DNA of 64,000 nt from Clostridiales bacterium (GTDB lineage: Bacteria; Bacillota; Clostridia; Christensenellales; Borkfalkiaceae). The stretch lies in NCBI GenBank assembly GCA_015055615.1, contig SVHT01000005.1:62001-126000 (forward strand). The letters run 5' to 3'. The notes beneath the pieces are model-generated. The model worked only from the letters and a program-made list of their open reading frames with translations. It ran no database searches and had not been told where the DNA came from. Positions 19,286 through 29,117 of this stretch are shown one piece after another. The translations under genes and the position numbers were made by a program. Position 1 is the stretch's first letter; each line of letters starts with the position of its first letter.

Positions 19286-19371
19286 CTATAACGGCATGAT
19301 TTTGCGCGGGATAGAAGAATAAACGGATAGTTTGGCGCAATGCGCGCAACGTAAAAACGAGGATAAGTGTT

Positions 19372-21696
19372 ATGAAACGGATTGTTCCCGAATATTCCTT
19401 TTCGGAAGAACAATTAAATAATATCTCCGATTTAGCAGCGGCAACGGGCTTGACGGAGCAAATCACGCGGATTTTGTATGCGCGCGGTGTGGATACCGTG
19501 CAAAAAATTCGCCGTTTTATGCACCCCTCCGAGAAGAATTTCCTTTCGCCCTATCTCATGAAAGGCATGAAAGAGGCGGTGGAGCTCATCACCCAAGCCC
19601 GTGACGAGGGTAGAACGGTGGCGGTATTTGGAGATTACGACGCCGACGGTATTTGCGCGTCTGCCATTATGTACCATGCTTTGCGCGATTTTGGTATCGA
19701 GGCGCACGTGTACGTGCCCGAGCGTGTGGACGGTTACGGCTTGTCCGAAGAAACCATCGACCGCATTTTTGAGGAATGCAATCCCGAACTGTTCATTACG
19801 GTGGACTGCGGTATTTCTTGCGCGAAAGAGGCGCAATACATTTACGAGCTTGGCTCGGACGTGATTGTTACCGACCATCACGAGCTTCCCGAGGTTTTAC
19901 CCGATTGCGTCATTGTCAATCCAAAGCTCGACGACGAGTATCCGTACGACAACCTTTGCGGCGCGGGGGTTGCGTTTAAGCTCGCTTGTGCTTTAATTGG
20001 CGAAAAAGCCTATCAATACCTCGATTTTGCGACGCTTGCGACGGTGGCGGACAGCGTGCCGCTTTTGGGCGAAAACCGTGATATCGTAACGGAGGGCTTG
20101 AAACGTTTTAACGGCAAACTCCGATCCTGTTTTACCCTGTTATTGGGAAAAAATACGGACGAAATTACCGCGCAGACGTTGGCGTTCAACGTTGCGCCGC
20201 GCGTTAATGCGGCGGGGCGTATGGGGGACGCGCAGGCGGCGTTCCGTCTGTTTGTATCCGATAATGAATCGGAAATTTATGAGTTGGCGACCAAGCTTTG
20301 CACGTACAACATCGAACGTCAAAAATGCTGTGACGAATTGTATCTGTCGGCAAAGCGCAAGCTCTTAGAAAAAGGGGCGTACGGCAACGTGATTATGCTC
20401 TCGGACGAGAGCTGGAACAGCGGTTTCGTCGGTATTGTTGCGGCGCGTATTGCGGAAGAATACAACCGTCCGACCTTGCTGTTTGTGCGCCACGGCGATA
20501 TGTTGAAAGGCAGCGCGCGGAGCATTGAAAGCGTCAATATATTTAACGCCTTAAAAAATTGCGCGGAACACGTGGAGGAATTCGGCGGGCACGCGCAGGC
20601 GGCGGGTATCAATATCCGTGTGGATAAATTCGACGATTTAGAGCGGGCTTTGGGGGAGGAAATCGGTAGGACGTATGCGCCCGAAGATTTTGAACAAGTA
20701 ATCCCCGTCAGCGAAGAAATCACGCAACGTTTCCCTGAAAAATTCGCTCGTGAACTCGTGGCGATGGAGCCTTACGGCGTAGGGCATAGACGTCCGCTGT
20801 TTTCGATTACGGCGGGGGCGTGTCAGGCTCGTCCCGTCAAGGCGATGTCCCCGCATTTGTCTGTGAAGAGCGATTATATCGACCTGATGTATTTTTCGGG
20901 AGCGAAAAATCTGAAAATTATCGAAAGCGACGTCAAAAAGCATTTTGTTTTCGATATCAACCTGTCCAAGTTCAAGGGCAGAGAATATATAAAAGGGCAC
21001 GTGCGCGAGCTGCTGTATGACGGCAGAACGGGCAGAAATGCCGCAGAGAGCATTTTTGCCAATACGATTGTCCGCTCTTGCGCGAACGGTATTGAGGCGG
21101 ACGTGGAGGAATTGTCCGCGGAAGAAACCAAGGCGCTGATTGCGAAAAAGAGCCAAGAGTGCCCATACGGGTTGTGTTTAATCGCATCCGATAGACGCAC
21201 GCTCCGTCATTACGAAGGCTTGGAAGGGTTTGGTTGCGATCTGTTTTATCCCTCGTCGAGGAACTTATCCAACGCGCTCGTCATCTCGCCTGCGCCCGAC
21301 GCCGATTTGTCGGGGTTTAGAGATTTTATCTTTTTGGACGTGCCGTCCGATTTCAACGTTGCGGCGCTCAAAGACAGAAAGGTGTACGTCAACCGCGACG
21401 TGTGTGGCTATACCATGTTTGAAGGCTTGGACGTGACGCGCGAAAGCTTGTTGGAAATTTTTTCGGCGCTCCGCCGAGAAGTGAACAGTCTGTACGGCGA
21501 AACGGTGGAAGAATTGGCAATTTCCTGCAACGGCTTGGGCTTTGATAAAATGGAATTTATCTTTGCGCTCAGTGTGTTTGAGGAATTGGGGTTGGTGGCT
21601 TTTGAAGGCGGAAGACTGACCGTGTATCGGGGCGTGAAAGCAGAGTTAAACGATTCTCCTTTATACCGAAAGGTGTGTTTATTGCAAGGAAATTGA
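19372..21696 (+). CDS. recJ: Single-strand DNA exonuclease RecJ
   Basis: 774-aa 5'-3' single-strand exonuclease of mismatch and recombination repair. DHH-family motifs: DYDADG (88-93), VDCG (near 144), TDHHELPE (167-174); the DHHA1 motif GGHAQAAG is near 405-412. An additional C-terminal region of about 200 aa matches the longer Firmicutes RecJ layout. Rel follows after 33 bases and is probably co-transcribed, as is common in this phylum. Confidence 0.95.
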   Translation: MKRIVPEYSFSEEQLNNISDLAAATGLTEQITRILYARGVDTVQKIRRFMHPSEKNFLSPYLMKGMKEAVELITQARDEGRTVAVFGDYDADGICASAIMYHALRDFGIEAHVYVPERVDGYGLSEETIDRIFEECNPELFITVDCGISCAKEAQYIYELGSDVIVTDHHELPEVLPDCVIVNPKLDDEYPYDNLCGAGVAFKLACALIGEKAYQYLDFATLATVADSVPLLGENRDIVTEGLKRFNGKLRSCFTLLLGKNTDEITAQTLAFNVAPRVNAAGRMGDAQAAFRLFVSDNESEIYELATKLCTYNIERQKCCDELYLSAKRKLLEKGAYGNVIMLSDESWNSGFVGIVAARIAEEYNRPTLLFVRHGDMLKGSARSIESVNIFNALKNCAEHVEEFGGHAQAAGINIRVDKFDDLERALGEEIGRTYAPEDFEQVIPVSEEITQRFPEKFARELVAMEPYGVGHRRPLFSITAGACQARPVKAMSPHLSVKSDYIDLMYFSGAKNLKIIESDVKKHFVFDINLSKFKGREYIKGHVRELLYDGRTGRNAAESIFANTIVRSCANGIEADVEELSAEETKALIAKKSQECPYGLCLIASDRRTLRHYEGLEGFGCDLFYPSSRNLSNALVISPAPDADLSGFRDFIFLDVPSDFNVAALKDRKVYVNRDVCGYTMFEGLDVTRESLLEIFSALRREVNSLYGETVEELAISCNGLGFDKMEFIFALSVFEELGLVAFEGGRLTVYRGVKAELNDSPLYRKVCLLQGN

Positions 21697-21729
21697 GCTT
21701 TTTGAGGGGCTACGAAAGAGGCAAAAAGT

Positions 21730-23880
21730 ATGGAAACGGAAAATACGTTAAAGAAAATTGAACAAGCGTATGACGGGAATGAACGCGCCGTTTTGTTTAA
21801 GGCATACGAATATGCTAAGCAGGCGCACGCCAATCAAAAGCGCGCCTCGGGCGAGCCGTATTTTATTCATCCTTGCGCGGTGGCGGATATTCTCATTGAT
21901 TTGGGGCTGGATTCGGCGACGATTGCAGCCGCGCTTTTGCACGACGTAATTGAGGATACCGATTCGACGGCGGACGATATCCGCGAGGCGTTCGGGGAAG
22001 AAGTGTTGACCCTCGTTAGCAGCGTTACCAAGCTCGAAAAAATCGTTTTCAAGTCCAAAGAGGACGAAAATGCGGAAAATTTCCGCAAAATATTCGTGGC
22101 AATGGCAAAGGACGTGCGCGTTATCATCATCAAACTTGCCGACCGTCTGCACAATATGCGCTCGTTAAACTTCCTCTCGTACGAACGTCAGCAGCGTATG
22201 GCAAACGAAACGTTGGATATTTTTGCGCCTCTGGCTGGTAGACTCGGTATTTCGCAAATCAAATGCGAATTGGAGGACCTTTGCTTAAAATATCTTGATC
22301 CTGAATCCTACGAATATTTGGTATATAACATCCGCGAGCAGTTGTCCGAACGCAAGGAATTTGTCAACAATATCGTGGAAGAGTTGAAAGAATTGATGCA
22401 GGCGGACAAGGTAGAGGGGGAAGTATTTGGACGGCCGAAACATTTCTACTCTATCTATAAAAAAATGAAAAACAAGGGCAAGACGTTGGATGAGATTTAC
22501 GATTTGACGGCAGTACGCGTCATCGTAAAGGACATCAATCAATGCTATACGGTATTGGGCAGAATCCACGAAAAGTGGAAACCGATTCCCGGACGAATCA
22601 AGGACTATATCGCTACGCCAAAGCCCAACAAATATCAGTCGCTGCACACGACGGTTATGACAAAATACGGGCAGCCGTTTGAGATCCAAATCCGTACGGA
22701 AGAAATGCACCGCATTGCGGAATTCGGTATCGCGGCGCATTGGAAATACAAGGAAGGTACGACGGAAGAAGCGGCGACCAATTTTGAAAACCGCCTTGCG
22801 TGGCTCCGTGAGGTTATGGAATGGCAGGGCGATTTGAAAGATTCCAAAGAATTTATCAGCGCTTTAAAGACCGAACTTTACAGTCACGAGCTCCTTGTGT
22901 TTACGCCCCGTGGCAAAGTCATTTCCCTGCCCCCGGGCGCAACCCCCGTCGATTTTGCCTATGCAATCCACTCGGAAGTCGGCAACCATTGTACGGGCGC
23001 GCGCGTCAATTCTAAAATAGTGCCTTTGACGACGACGTTGGAAGTGGGGGACGTAGTCGAGGTTATCACCTCGCCGAACTCCAAAGGCCCTTCGCGCGAT
23101 TGGTTGAAATTCATTAAATCGTCCAGCGCGAAAGCGAAAATTCGGCAGTTCTATAAAAACGAATTAAAGGAAGAAAATATCCGTATTGGGCAACTGAAAT
23201 TGGACGAAGAAGCTAAGAAAAAGGGTTATTCGCTCTCTACGTTGCTCACTCCCGAGGCGTTTAAGCGTATCTGCGAAAGATTTTCGTTCAACGAACAGGA
23301 CGAAATGTTTGCGGCGGTTGGGTACGGTTCGATTTCCGTCAACCAAGTCCTCTTTAAGCTGATTGATTGTTACCGCAAGGAAACCCCGATGGCGGCGTTT
23401 GAAATCAAGAGCAACGGCGGTAAGGTGACGGGTGGCGTACTCATTAACGGGCAGGGCGGTATGCTGGTGCATTTTGCGGGGTGCTGTTCGCCTGTTCCCG
23501 GCGACGAAATCATCGGATATACTTCCCGTGGCAGAGGTGTGGTTGTGCATCGCGCGGACTGTCCTAACTTAAAGGGTGTGGACGAAGGCAGATTGTTGCC
23601 CGCATCGTGGCAAATTGCGGCGGGCGCAAAACAGCGTTTCAACGCCAACATTTCCATTCGCGCGGCTGACCAAGGTGCGGCGCTGTCCGTTCTTTCGTCG
23701 GCTGTGTCCGAACTGAAACTTGCTATCACGTCTGTCAACGGAAGAATTGATAAAAACCGTGACGCGGTGTTAGAGGCGTCCATTTCCTTGACCGATATCG
23801 CCGAAATTGACCAACTCTTAAAGAAGATTCAATCGGATAAGAGGATATATAACGTCCACCGTATCACTTCCTTAACCTAA
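21730..23880 (+). CDS. rel: Bifunctional (p)ppGpp synthetase/hydrolase
   Basis: 716-aa stringent-response enzyme. HD hydrolase domain with HPCAVADIL (47-55) and LLHDVIEDT (69-77), synthetase domain with GRIKDYIATPKPNKYQSLH (near 280), TGS domain (near 390-450) and a C-terminal ACT domain. Both catalytic halves look intact. It makes and degrades the alarmone, linking amino-acid starvation to growth. The second copy of the repeat module starts at its stop codon. Confidence 0.95.
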   Translation: METENTLKKIEQAYDGNERAVLFKAYEYAKQAHANQKRASGEPYFIHPCAVADILIDLGLDSATIAAALLHDVIEDTDSTADDIREAFGEEVLTLVSSVTKLEKIVFKSKEDENAENFRKIFVAMAKDVRVIIIKLADRLHNMRSLNFLSYERQQRMANETLDIFAPLAGRLGISQIKCELEDLCLKYLDPESYEYLVYNIREQLSERKEFVNNIVEELKELMQADKVEGEVFGRPKHFYSIYKKMKNKGKTLDEIYDLTAVRVIVKDINQCYTVLGRIHEKWKPIPGRIKDYIATPKPNKYQSLHTTVMTKYGQPFEIQIRTEEMHRIAEFGIAAHWKYKEGTTEEAATNFENRLAWLREVMEWQGDLKDSKEFISALKTELYSHELLVFTPRGKVISLPPGATPVDFAYAIHSEVGNHCTGARVNSKIVPLTTTLEVGDVVEVITSPNSKGPSRDWLKFIKSSSAKAKIRQFYKNELKEENIRIGQLKLDEEAKKKGYSLSTLLTPEAFKRICERFSFNEQDEMFAAVGYGSISVNQVLFKLIDCYRKETPMAAFEIKSNGGKVTGGVLINGQGGMLVHFAGCCSPVPGDEIIGYTSRGRGVVVHRADCPNLKGVDEGRLLPASWQIAAGAKQRFNANISIRAADQGAALSVLSSAVSELKLAITSVNGRIDKNRDAVLEASISLTDIAEIDQLLKKIQSDKRIYNVHRITSLT

Positions 23881-24013
23881 AACAACGTATCTGCGTCGCA
23901 ATACTGCGTCGGGCTTACGTTTTCCCTCGGTCACGTACGTCTATGTACGCTCCCGTCGGGAAAGCCGCGCCCTCCTTGTCTTGCTCGCATCTCCGTCGTT
24001 TTAACTCGACCGA
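23879..24013. repeat. Intergenic repeat module A, copy 2
   Basis: 135-bp partner of 9267-9401. As in copy 1 it begins at the last bases of the upstream stop codon. Only four substitutions separate the copies, all transitions. Confidence 0.88.
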
Positions 24014-24085
24014 ACTTGCGTATAAGACAAGCGTTTTCCCTCAGTCACGTACTACTCGGTACGCTCCTTCGCGGCTTCGCGTATC
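23983..24085. repeat. Intergenic repeat module C, first tandem unit
   Basis: 103-bp unit, repeated at 24086. It overlaps the end of module A and reuses module A parts: the GCTCGCATCTCCGTCG entry, ACTCGACCGA, TTTTCCCTC and CACGTAC. Confidence 0.85.
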
Positions 24086-24178
24086 GCTCGCATCTCCGTC
24101 GTTTTAACTCGACCGAACTTGCGTATAAGACAAGCGTTTTCCCTCGGTCACGTACTACTCGGTACGCTCCTTCACGGC
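24086..24178. repeat. Intergenic repeat module C, second unit (partial)
   Basis: Matches the first unit over 93 bp with two differences, both transitions, then diverges. A last ACTCGACCGAATATTC remnant lies at 24198-24213, just before the ribosome site of the hydrolase gene. No protein-coding signal in 23881-24229. Confidence 0.85.
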
Positions 24179-24229
24179 GCCTTGAAGGTTATTTATACTC
24201 GACCGAATATTCTTTTTTGGAGAAAATCT

Positions 24230-24850
24230 ATGCAAATCATTACCATTTCGCCCCGTGGTTTCGGGGCGAATACTTATATCATACCCCTTGACAATCAAAA
24301 GGCAATCGTCATCGACCCCGCCCAACCCCGCATTGCAGACGAATTAAAAAACCGCGGTTTGACGGCGGCGTACGTATTGCTTACCCATTGCCATTTCGAC
24401 CACGTGTACGGCGTACCCGCCCTTCAAGACCAAGGCGCAAAAGTGTTTTGTTCGGACAAGGAAAAACCGTTGATTGGCACAAACGCAGACGTGTTCGATT
24501 TGTTCCGCGCGCCCCGTGTTCCGTATACGGTTGACGAAACTTTTACGGATAACGAAGAGAAGATTTTGGGCGGAATTTCTATCAAGGCATTGCTCACGCC
24601 GGGGCACACGGCGGGGAGCTGTTGTTACCTTTTTACAGCAAAGGACGGGGGACGGTACTTGTTCACGGGGGACACCCTCTTTTCGGACAGCATTGGCAGA
24701 ACGGATTTCCCTACGGGGGATATCGGGCAAATGCGCGCGTCCTTAAAGCGTCTTGCAAGCCTAGACGATATGCCCGTATACCCCGGACACAACGAACCGA
24801 CCACGATTGACAACGAGAGAAAATACAACCCGTTTATGCTGGACGCGTAA
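24230..24850 (+). CDS. Metallo-beta-lactamase fold hydrolase, YcbL/glyoxalase II-like
   Basis: 206-aa hydrolase with two-metal motifs THCHFDH (52-58), HTAGS and FTGDTLF, plus the GRTDFPTGD loop common to small glyoxalase II-like proteins. The start at 24230 follows TTGGAG; longer readings run back into the repeat DNA and are rejected. Soluble and cytosolic. The substrate is probably a thioester, but cannot be fixed from sequence. hemZ follows 17 bases later. Confidence 0.88.
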   Translation: MQIITISPRGFGANTYIIPLDNQKAIVIDPAQPRIADELKNRGLTAAYVLLTHCHFDHVYGVPALQDQGAKVFCSDKEKPLIGTNADVFDLFRAPRVPYTVDETFTDNEEKILGGISIKALLTPGHTAGSCCYLFTAKDGGRYLFTGDTLFSDSIGRTDFPTGDIGQMRASLKRLASLDDMPVYPGHNEPTTIDNERKYNPFMLDA

Positions 24851-24867
24851 GCGGTTTTGAGGAAAAT

Positions 24868-26247
24868 ATGACCTTTACCACCGATTGCAAATTTTTAGAA
24901 AACGAGCTTTTGGACGTCGTGTGTTTATTTAAACGCCGTCCCGAAGTTTTAACGCATTCCTTCACGCACAAGGACGGCGTTTTTTGCAATGCTTTTTCGG
25001 TGGACGGAAAGGATTTTTATTACGAAGACGGGGGGCAGGTACGCGATGAACTCGAATTTAAGCGTTTAGAGCGTCGTTTTGCAAAGCTCCGTCTGTATCA
25101 AATTTTAAGCGCGGAATACGGCGAAAAAATGCCTTGGGGCGCGCTGACGGGGATACGCCCGACCAAGCTCGCGTATATGGAAAAGGAGCAAGGCAAAGAT
25201 TTTACTGAACTGTTCCGTCAAATGGGGGTGCGGGAGGAAAATATCTGCCTTGTGGCGCAAATTTTGCAGGCGCAAGAGGGGATTTACGAAAAAAAGGACG
25301 GCAACACCGACCTGTTCGTATCCTTGCCTTTCTGCCCGACCAAATGCGCCTATTGCTCGTTCATTACTGCCCCCATTGAAAAGACGAGGCATTTTTTACC
25401 TGCGTATTTGGACTGTTTAGAAAGGGAATTGCAATCGGCAAAAGAAAGCGTTGGCAATCTCCGTAGCGTCTATATCGGCGGGGGAACGCCCTTTGCCTTG
25501 GACGCGCCCGACCTTAGGCGGGTTTTGCGGGCGGTTGAGCCCATTTTGAAGACGTACAATGCAAACGTTGAATATACGGTAGAGGCGGGACGTCCCGACG
25601 TGTTCACAGACGAAAAACTGAAACTTTTGAAAGAGTTCGGCGTAACCCGTATCTGTATCAATCCGCAGAGCTTCTCGGACGAAACTTTGCAAAAAATCGG
25701 CAGAAAACATACCGAAAAGGACGTGTATAACGCCTTTGCGCTGTCAAAGAAATACGATTTTGACATCAACGTGGATCTGATTGCGGGCTTGACGGATGAA
25801 ACGCCCGACGTATTTGTGCAAAGCGTGCAAAAGGCGGTGGAAACGGGCGCAGATAATATTACGGTGCATTGTCTGTCCTTAAAATCGGGGGCGAAACTCA
25901 AAGAGGAAACGGACTATCTCGAAAACGACTGTATCTCGGACATGGTATCGGCCTCTCGCGACATTTTGGGGGCAAACGGCTATGCGCCCTATTACATGTA
26001 CCGCCAAAAATATCAGGTGGGCAACAATGAAAACGTGGGCTGGACAAAGCCCAATAAGGCGTGTGTGTACAATATCGACATTATGGAGGAAATCGCCGAC
26101 AATTTGGCGGTAGGGGCGAACGCCGTGTCAAAGCGCGTGTTTACGGAAAAGGGCTTAATCACCCGTTGCGCTTCGCAAAAGGATTTGCCAACGTACATCG
26201 CGCACGTGGATGAAACGATAGAAAAAAGACGAAAATTTTTCTTGTAA
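24868..26247 (+). CDS. hemZ: Coproporphyrinogen dehydrogenase HemZ-type radical SAM enzyme
   Basis: 459-aa radical SAM protein with the cluster motif CPTKCAYC near residue 160 and GGGTPFAL nearby. The extra N-terminal domain of about 150 aa (with WGALTGIRPTKL) distinguishes HemZ from HemN/HemW. The Bacillus homologue is assigned to anaerobic haem synthesis. No other haem genes lie nearby, so the substrate in this organism is uncertain. Confidence 0.88.
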   Translation: MTFTTDCKFLENELLDVVCLFKRRPEVLTHSFTHKDGVFCNAFSVDGKDFYYEDGGQVRDELEFKRLERRFAKLRLYQILSAEYGEKMPWGALTGIRPTKLAYMEKEQGKDFTELFRQMGVREENICLVAQILQAQEGIYEKKDGNTDLFVSLPFCPTKCAYCSFITAPIEKTRHFLPAYLDCLERELQSAKESVGNLRSVYIGGGTPFALDAPDLRRVLRAVEPILKTYNANVEYTVEAGRPDVFTDEKLKLLKEFGVTRICINPQSFSDETLQKIGRKHTEKDVYNAFALSKKYDFDINVDLIAGLTDETPDVFVQSVQKAVETGADNITVHCLSLKSGAKLKEETDYLENDCISDMVSASRDILGANGYAPYYMYRQKYQVGNNENVGWTKPNKACVYNIDIMEEIADNLAVGANAVSKRVFTEKGLITRCASQKDLPTYIAHVDETIEKRRKFFL

Positions 26248-26281
26248 CGGCGAAAAAAAGTAAAAAACAGCGTGTATTTGG

Positions 26282-26310
26282 TTTACAATTTACAAAGAAT
26301 ATGCTAAAAT
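26282..26310 (+). promoter_or_regulatory. Promoter of rpsO
   Basis: TTTACA (26282-26287), 17-bp spacer, TAAAAT (26305-26310). Confidence 0.78.
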
Positions 26311-26317
26311 AGTACCA

Positions 26318-26399
26318 ACGGCTGTCTGGGCAGAACGATTCTCCACGTCTGGCTCTGCGGTCCGTGATATAATTTTCCAAAACACAGGAGGATAAAGAA
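26318..26399 (+). promoter_or_regulatory. Structured rpsO leader, possible S15 autoregulatory site
   Basis: The 5' untranslated region has nested complementary stretches (for example GCAGA near 26330 and TCTGC near 26353) before AGGAGG. S15 represses its own synthesis by binding such leaders in several bacteria; I infer this here from position and pairing only. Confidence 0.4.
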
Positions 26400-26654
26400 A
26401 TGGAAAAGAACGAAATTATTGCAAAATTTGCTACCCACGAAGGCGACACCGGTTCGCCCGAAGTACAGATTGCTCTGTTGACGCAGAGAATCAACCACCT
26501 CAACGAACATTTGAAACAGCACAAGCAGGACAACCATTCCCGTCGCGGTCTGTTGAAAATGGTAGGTAAGCGCCGTGGCCTTTTGGACTATCTCAAAGCG
26601 AAAGACATCGAAAGATACAGAGCGGTTATCGAAGCGTTGGGTCTCAGAAAATAA
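26400..26654 (+). CDS. rpsO: 30S ribosomal protein S15
   Basis: 84-aa protein, slightly short of the usual 88-89. Core motifs [18 protein letters not shown] and the HNSRRGLL-type [12 protein letters not shown] are intact. Binds 16S rRNA helices 20-22 in platform assembly. Own promoter and terminator; pnp follows, the order seen in many bacteria. Confidence 0.97.
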   Translation: MEKNEIIAKFATHEGDTGSPEVQIALLTQRINHLNEHLKQHKQDNHSRRGLLKMVGKRRGLLDYLKAKDIERYRAVIEALGLRK

Positions 26655-26663
26655 GCAAGCACG

Positions 26664-26695
26664 AAAGGGCGGGTTATTTTAACTCGCTCTTTTTT
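26664..26695 (+). terminator. Terminator between rpsO and pnp
   Basis: 12-bp near-perfect stem (26664-26675 with 26681-26692), five-base loop, T run. The 160 bases that follow form a GC-rich pnp leader with several small hairpins and no clear promoter. Confidence 0.8.
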
Positions 26696-26856
26696 GTGGA
26701 TAGGCGGAAAAGAACAACCACAGATACGCGGCAAAAACGCGGACAAGCCACGGCATAGGCTTTGTTTCGCGCGCCACGGTATCGGACCCCGTCTCCGTCG
26801 GGCGACGCAGACGGACAAGAACAAAAAAGAATTCAAGTATAAGGAGATTTACAAAG

Positions 26857-28956
26857 ATGCCGGATTTAAACAATAGCAAAGTATTTAAGACGAATTACGC
26901 AGGCAGAGAACTCATCGTTGAGATTGGTAAGTACGCTGAACAGGCAAACGGCGCGTGCTTGGTGCGCTGCGGTGACACGGCGGTACACGTATCGGTGTGT
27001 ATGAGCGAAACGGCGAGAGAAGGTATGGACTTCTTCCCTCTTTCCGTAGATTACGAAGAAAAGATGTTCGCTGTGGGTAAAATCCCCGGCGGTTTCAAAA
27101 AACGTGAGGGCAGAGCGTCCGACAAGGCGATTTTGACGAGCCGTCTTATCGACCGTCCCATCCGTCCCTTGTTCCCGAAGGGTATTTTCAACGACGTAGT
27201 CGTTGTAGCAACGGCGCTTTCCGTTGATCCCGACATTTCCCCCGAGCCTTTGGCAATGGTAGGTTCGTCCATCGCGCTTTCCATTTCCGATATTCCTTGG
27301 GCAGGCCCTACGGGTTCGGTTGTCGTTGGTTGCGTGGACGGCGAATACGTTATCAACCCCGACGTAGAACAGCGCGCAAAGAGCACGATTCACCTCAACC
27401 TCGCAGGTACGTCCGACGCAATCCTCATGATTGAAGCGGGCGCAAACGAAGTTACCGACGCGGAAATGGTTGGCGCAATCATGTTCGGTCACGAAGAAAT
27501 CAAAAAGGTATGCGCTTGGATTTCTGACGAAATCGTTCCCGCAGTAGGCAAGGCGAAGAAGGAAATGGAGCTTTACCATATCCCCGAAGAACTTGACGCG
27601 GCGGTTAAGACGTACGGCTATGACAAATTGTATGCGGCGCTTGATACCTTTGACAGACAGGAAAGACAGGCAAAGCAGGCGGAAGCAGAGGCGGAAATCG
27701 TAGAACATTTCAAAGAAATCTATCCCGACCAAATCCGTGAAGTAAAGGATTCCATTTACTACATCGTAAAGGGTATCGTTCGCGCGAAGATTTTCGACGG
27801 CGTTCGTCCCGACGGCAGAACCCTTGACGAAGTTCGTCCTATTTGGTGCGAACACGGTATTCTTCCCCGCGTACACGGCTCGGCTGTATTCACGAGAGGT
27901 CAGACGCAGGCGCTTACCACCTGTACCCTCGGTATGCTCGGCGAAGCGCAGAGAATGGAAGGGCTTGACGAAGAAGAAGAAAAGAGATATATGCACCAGT
28001 ACAACTTCCCCGGCTATTCGACGGGCGAAGCAAAGGCGCTCCGCAGCCCCGGCCGTCGTGAAATCGGTCACGGCGCTTTGGCGGAAAGAGCTCTCGTTCC
28101 CGTAATTCCTTCCCCCGACGAATTCCCGTATGCAATCCGTGTCGTATCCGACATTATGTCGTCCAACGGCTCGTCCTCGATGGCGTCCGTTTGCGGTTCG
28201 ACGATGTCCCTTATGGACGCAGGCGTTCCCATCAAAGCGCCCGTAGCAGGTTGCGCAATGGGTCTTGTTAAGGACCAGGAAACGGGCAAATACGTTATCA
28301 TGACGGATATCCAAGGTTTGGAAGACTTCCTTGGCGATATGGACTTTAAGGTAGCGGGTACGGACAAGGGTATCACGGCTATCCAGATGGATATCAAGAT
28401 TAAGGGTATTTCCGAACAAATCATGCTCGACGCAATCGCGAAAGCGCAACTTGCAAGAAAGCACATTTTGGGCAAGATGCTCGAATGTATCCCTGCAGTC
28501 AGCGAAGAATTGTCCGAATTCGCTCCCAAGATTATCACCTTCAAAATCAATCCCGAGAAGATCGGCGACGTTGTCGGCAAGCAGGGTAAGGTTATCAACA
28601 AGATTATCGAACAGACGGGCACGAAGATTGATATTGAAGACGACGGTACCGTATGTATCGCATGCTACGGCGACGTTGCAAACGCAAAACGCGCAAAGGC
28701 GATTGTGGAATCGATTGCGCACGATCCCGAAGTGGGCGATATGTTCGTAGGCGTAGTCGTTCGCGTAATGTCCAAGCTCGGCGCGTTTGTAGAATTCGCG
28801 CCCGGTAAAGACGGTATGATTCATATTTCCAAGCTTTCCGAACAGAGAGTAAACCAAGTGGAAGACGTGCTTAACGTCGGCGACAAGGTTAAGGTGGAAA
28901 TCATCAAAATCGGCGAAAAGGGTATCGATTTGAAATTGCTTGAAAAAATGGACTAA
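26857..28956 (+). CDS. pnp: Polyribonucleotide nucleotidyltransferase
   Basis: 699-aa phosphorolytic 3'-5' RNA exonuclease. Two RNase PH domains (about 10-230 and 310-540), the FFPLSVDYEEKMFAVGKIPGGF motif of the first and GREIGHGALAER of the second, then KH (about 555-615, with GKQGKVINKI) and S1 (about 625-695). AAGGAG precedes the ATG. Full length, followed by a strong terminator. A 755-codon open frame on the other strand is only its codon shadow. Confidence 0.97.
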   Translation: MPDLNNSKVFKTNYAGRELIVEIGKYAEQANGACLVRCGDTAVHVSVCMSETAREGMDFFPLSVDYEEKMFAVGKIPGGFKKREGRASDKAILTSRLIDRPIRPLFPKGIFNDVVVVATALSVDPDISPEPLAMVGSSIALSISDIPWAGPTGSVVVGCVDGEYVINPDVEQRAKSTIHLNLAGTSDAILMIEAGANEVTDAEMVGAIMFGHEEIKKVCAWISDEIVPAVGKAKKEMELYHIPEELDAAVKTYGYDKLYAALDTFDRQERQAKQAEAEAEIVEHFKEIYPDQIREVKDSIYYIVKGIVRAKIFDGVRPDGRTLDEVRPIWCEHGILPRVHGSAVFTRGQTQALTTCTLGMLGEAQRMEGLDEEEEKRYMHQYNFPGYSTGEAKALRSPGRREIGHGALAERALVPVIPSPDEFPYAIRVVSDIMSSNGSSSMASVCGSTMSLMDAGVPIKAPVAGCAMGLVKDQETGKYVIMTDIQGLEDFLGDMDFKVAGTDKGITAIQMDIKIKGISEQIMLDAIAKAQLARKHILGKMLECIPAVSEELSEFAPKIITFKINPEKIGDVVGKQGKVINKIIEQTGTKIDIEDDGTVCIACYGDVANAKRAKAIVESIAHDPEVGDMFVGVVVRVMSKLGAFVEFAPGKDGMIHISKLSEQRVNQVEDVLNVGDKVKVEIIKIGEKGIDLKLLEKMD

Positions 28957-28971
28957 ACCTTGACAAAGGCG

Positions 28972-29011
28972 CAGCCCCGAGCCACACGGCTCGGGGCTGT
29001 TTTGTTTTTTT
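28972..29011 (+). terminator. Terminator after pnp
   Basis: Perfect 12-bp GC-rich stem (28972-28983 with 28988-28999), ACAC loop, long T tract. Confidence 0.92.
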
Positions 29012-29036
29012 CCTATGGAAAAAACAAATAAACGGG

Positions 29037-29065
29037 TTGACAAATGCTTTCGGGTATAGTATAAT
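29037..29065 (+). promoter_or_regulatory. Promoter of the glycosyltransferase cassette
   Basis: Consensus TTGACA (29037-29042), 17-bp spacer, TATAAT (29060-29065): the strongest promoter in the window by match. Confidence 0.9.
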
Positions 29066-29117
29066 GAAAATAGCGTAAAAAAAACGAACGCTAAAATACG
29101 TAAGAAGGAAGTAAAAA

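Noticed and set aside
24016-24291. Possible small protein reading through the repeat into the MBL gene
   Set aside because: Encoded by repeat DNA, Arg/Ser-rich, and the MBL start with its ribosome site is clear at 24230.
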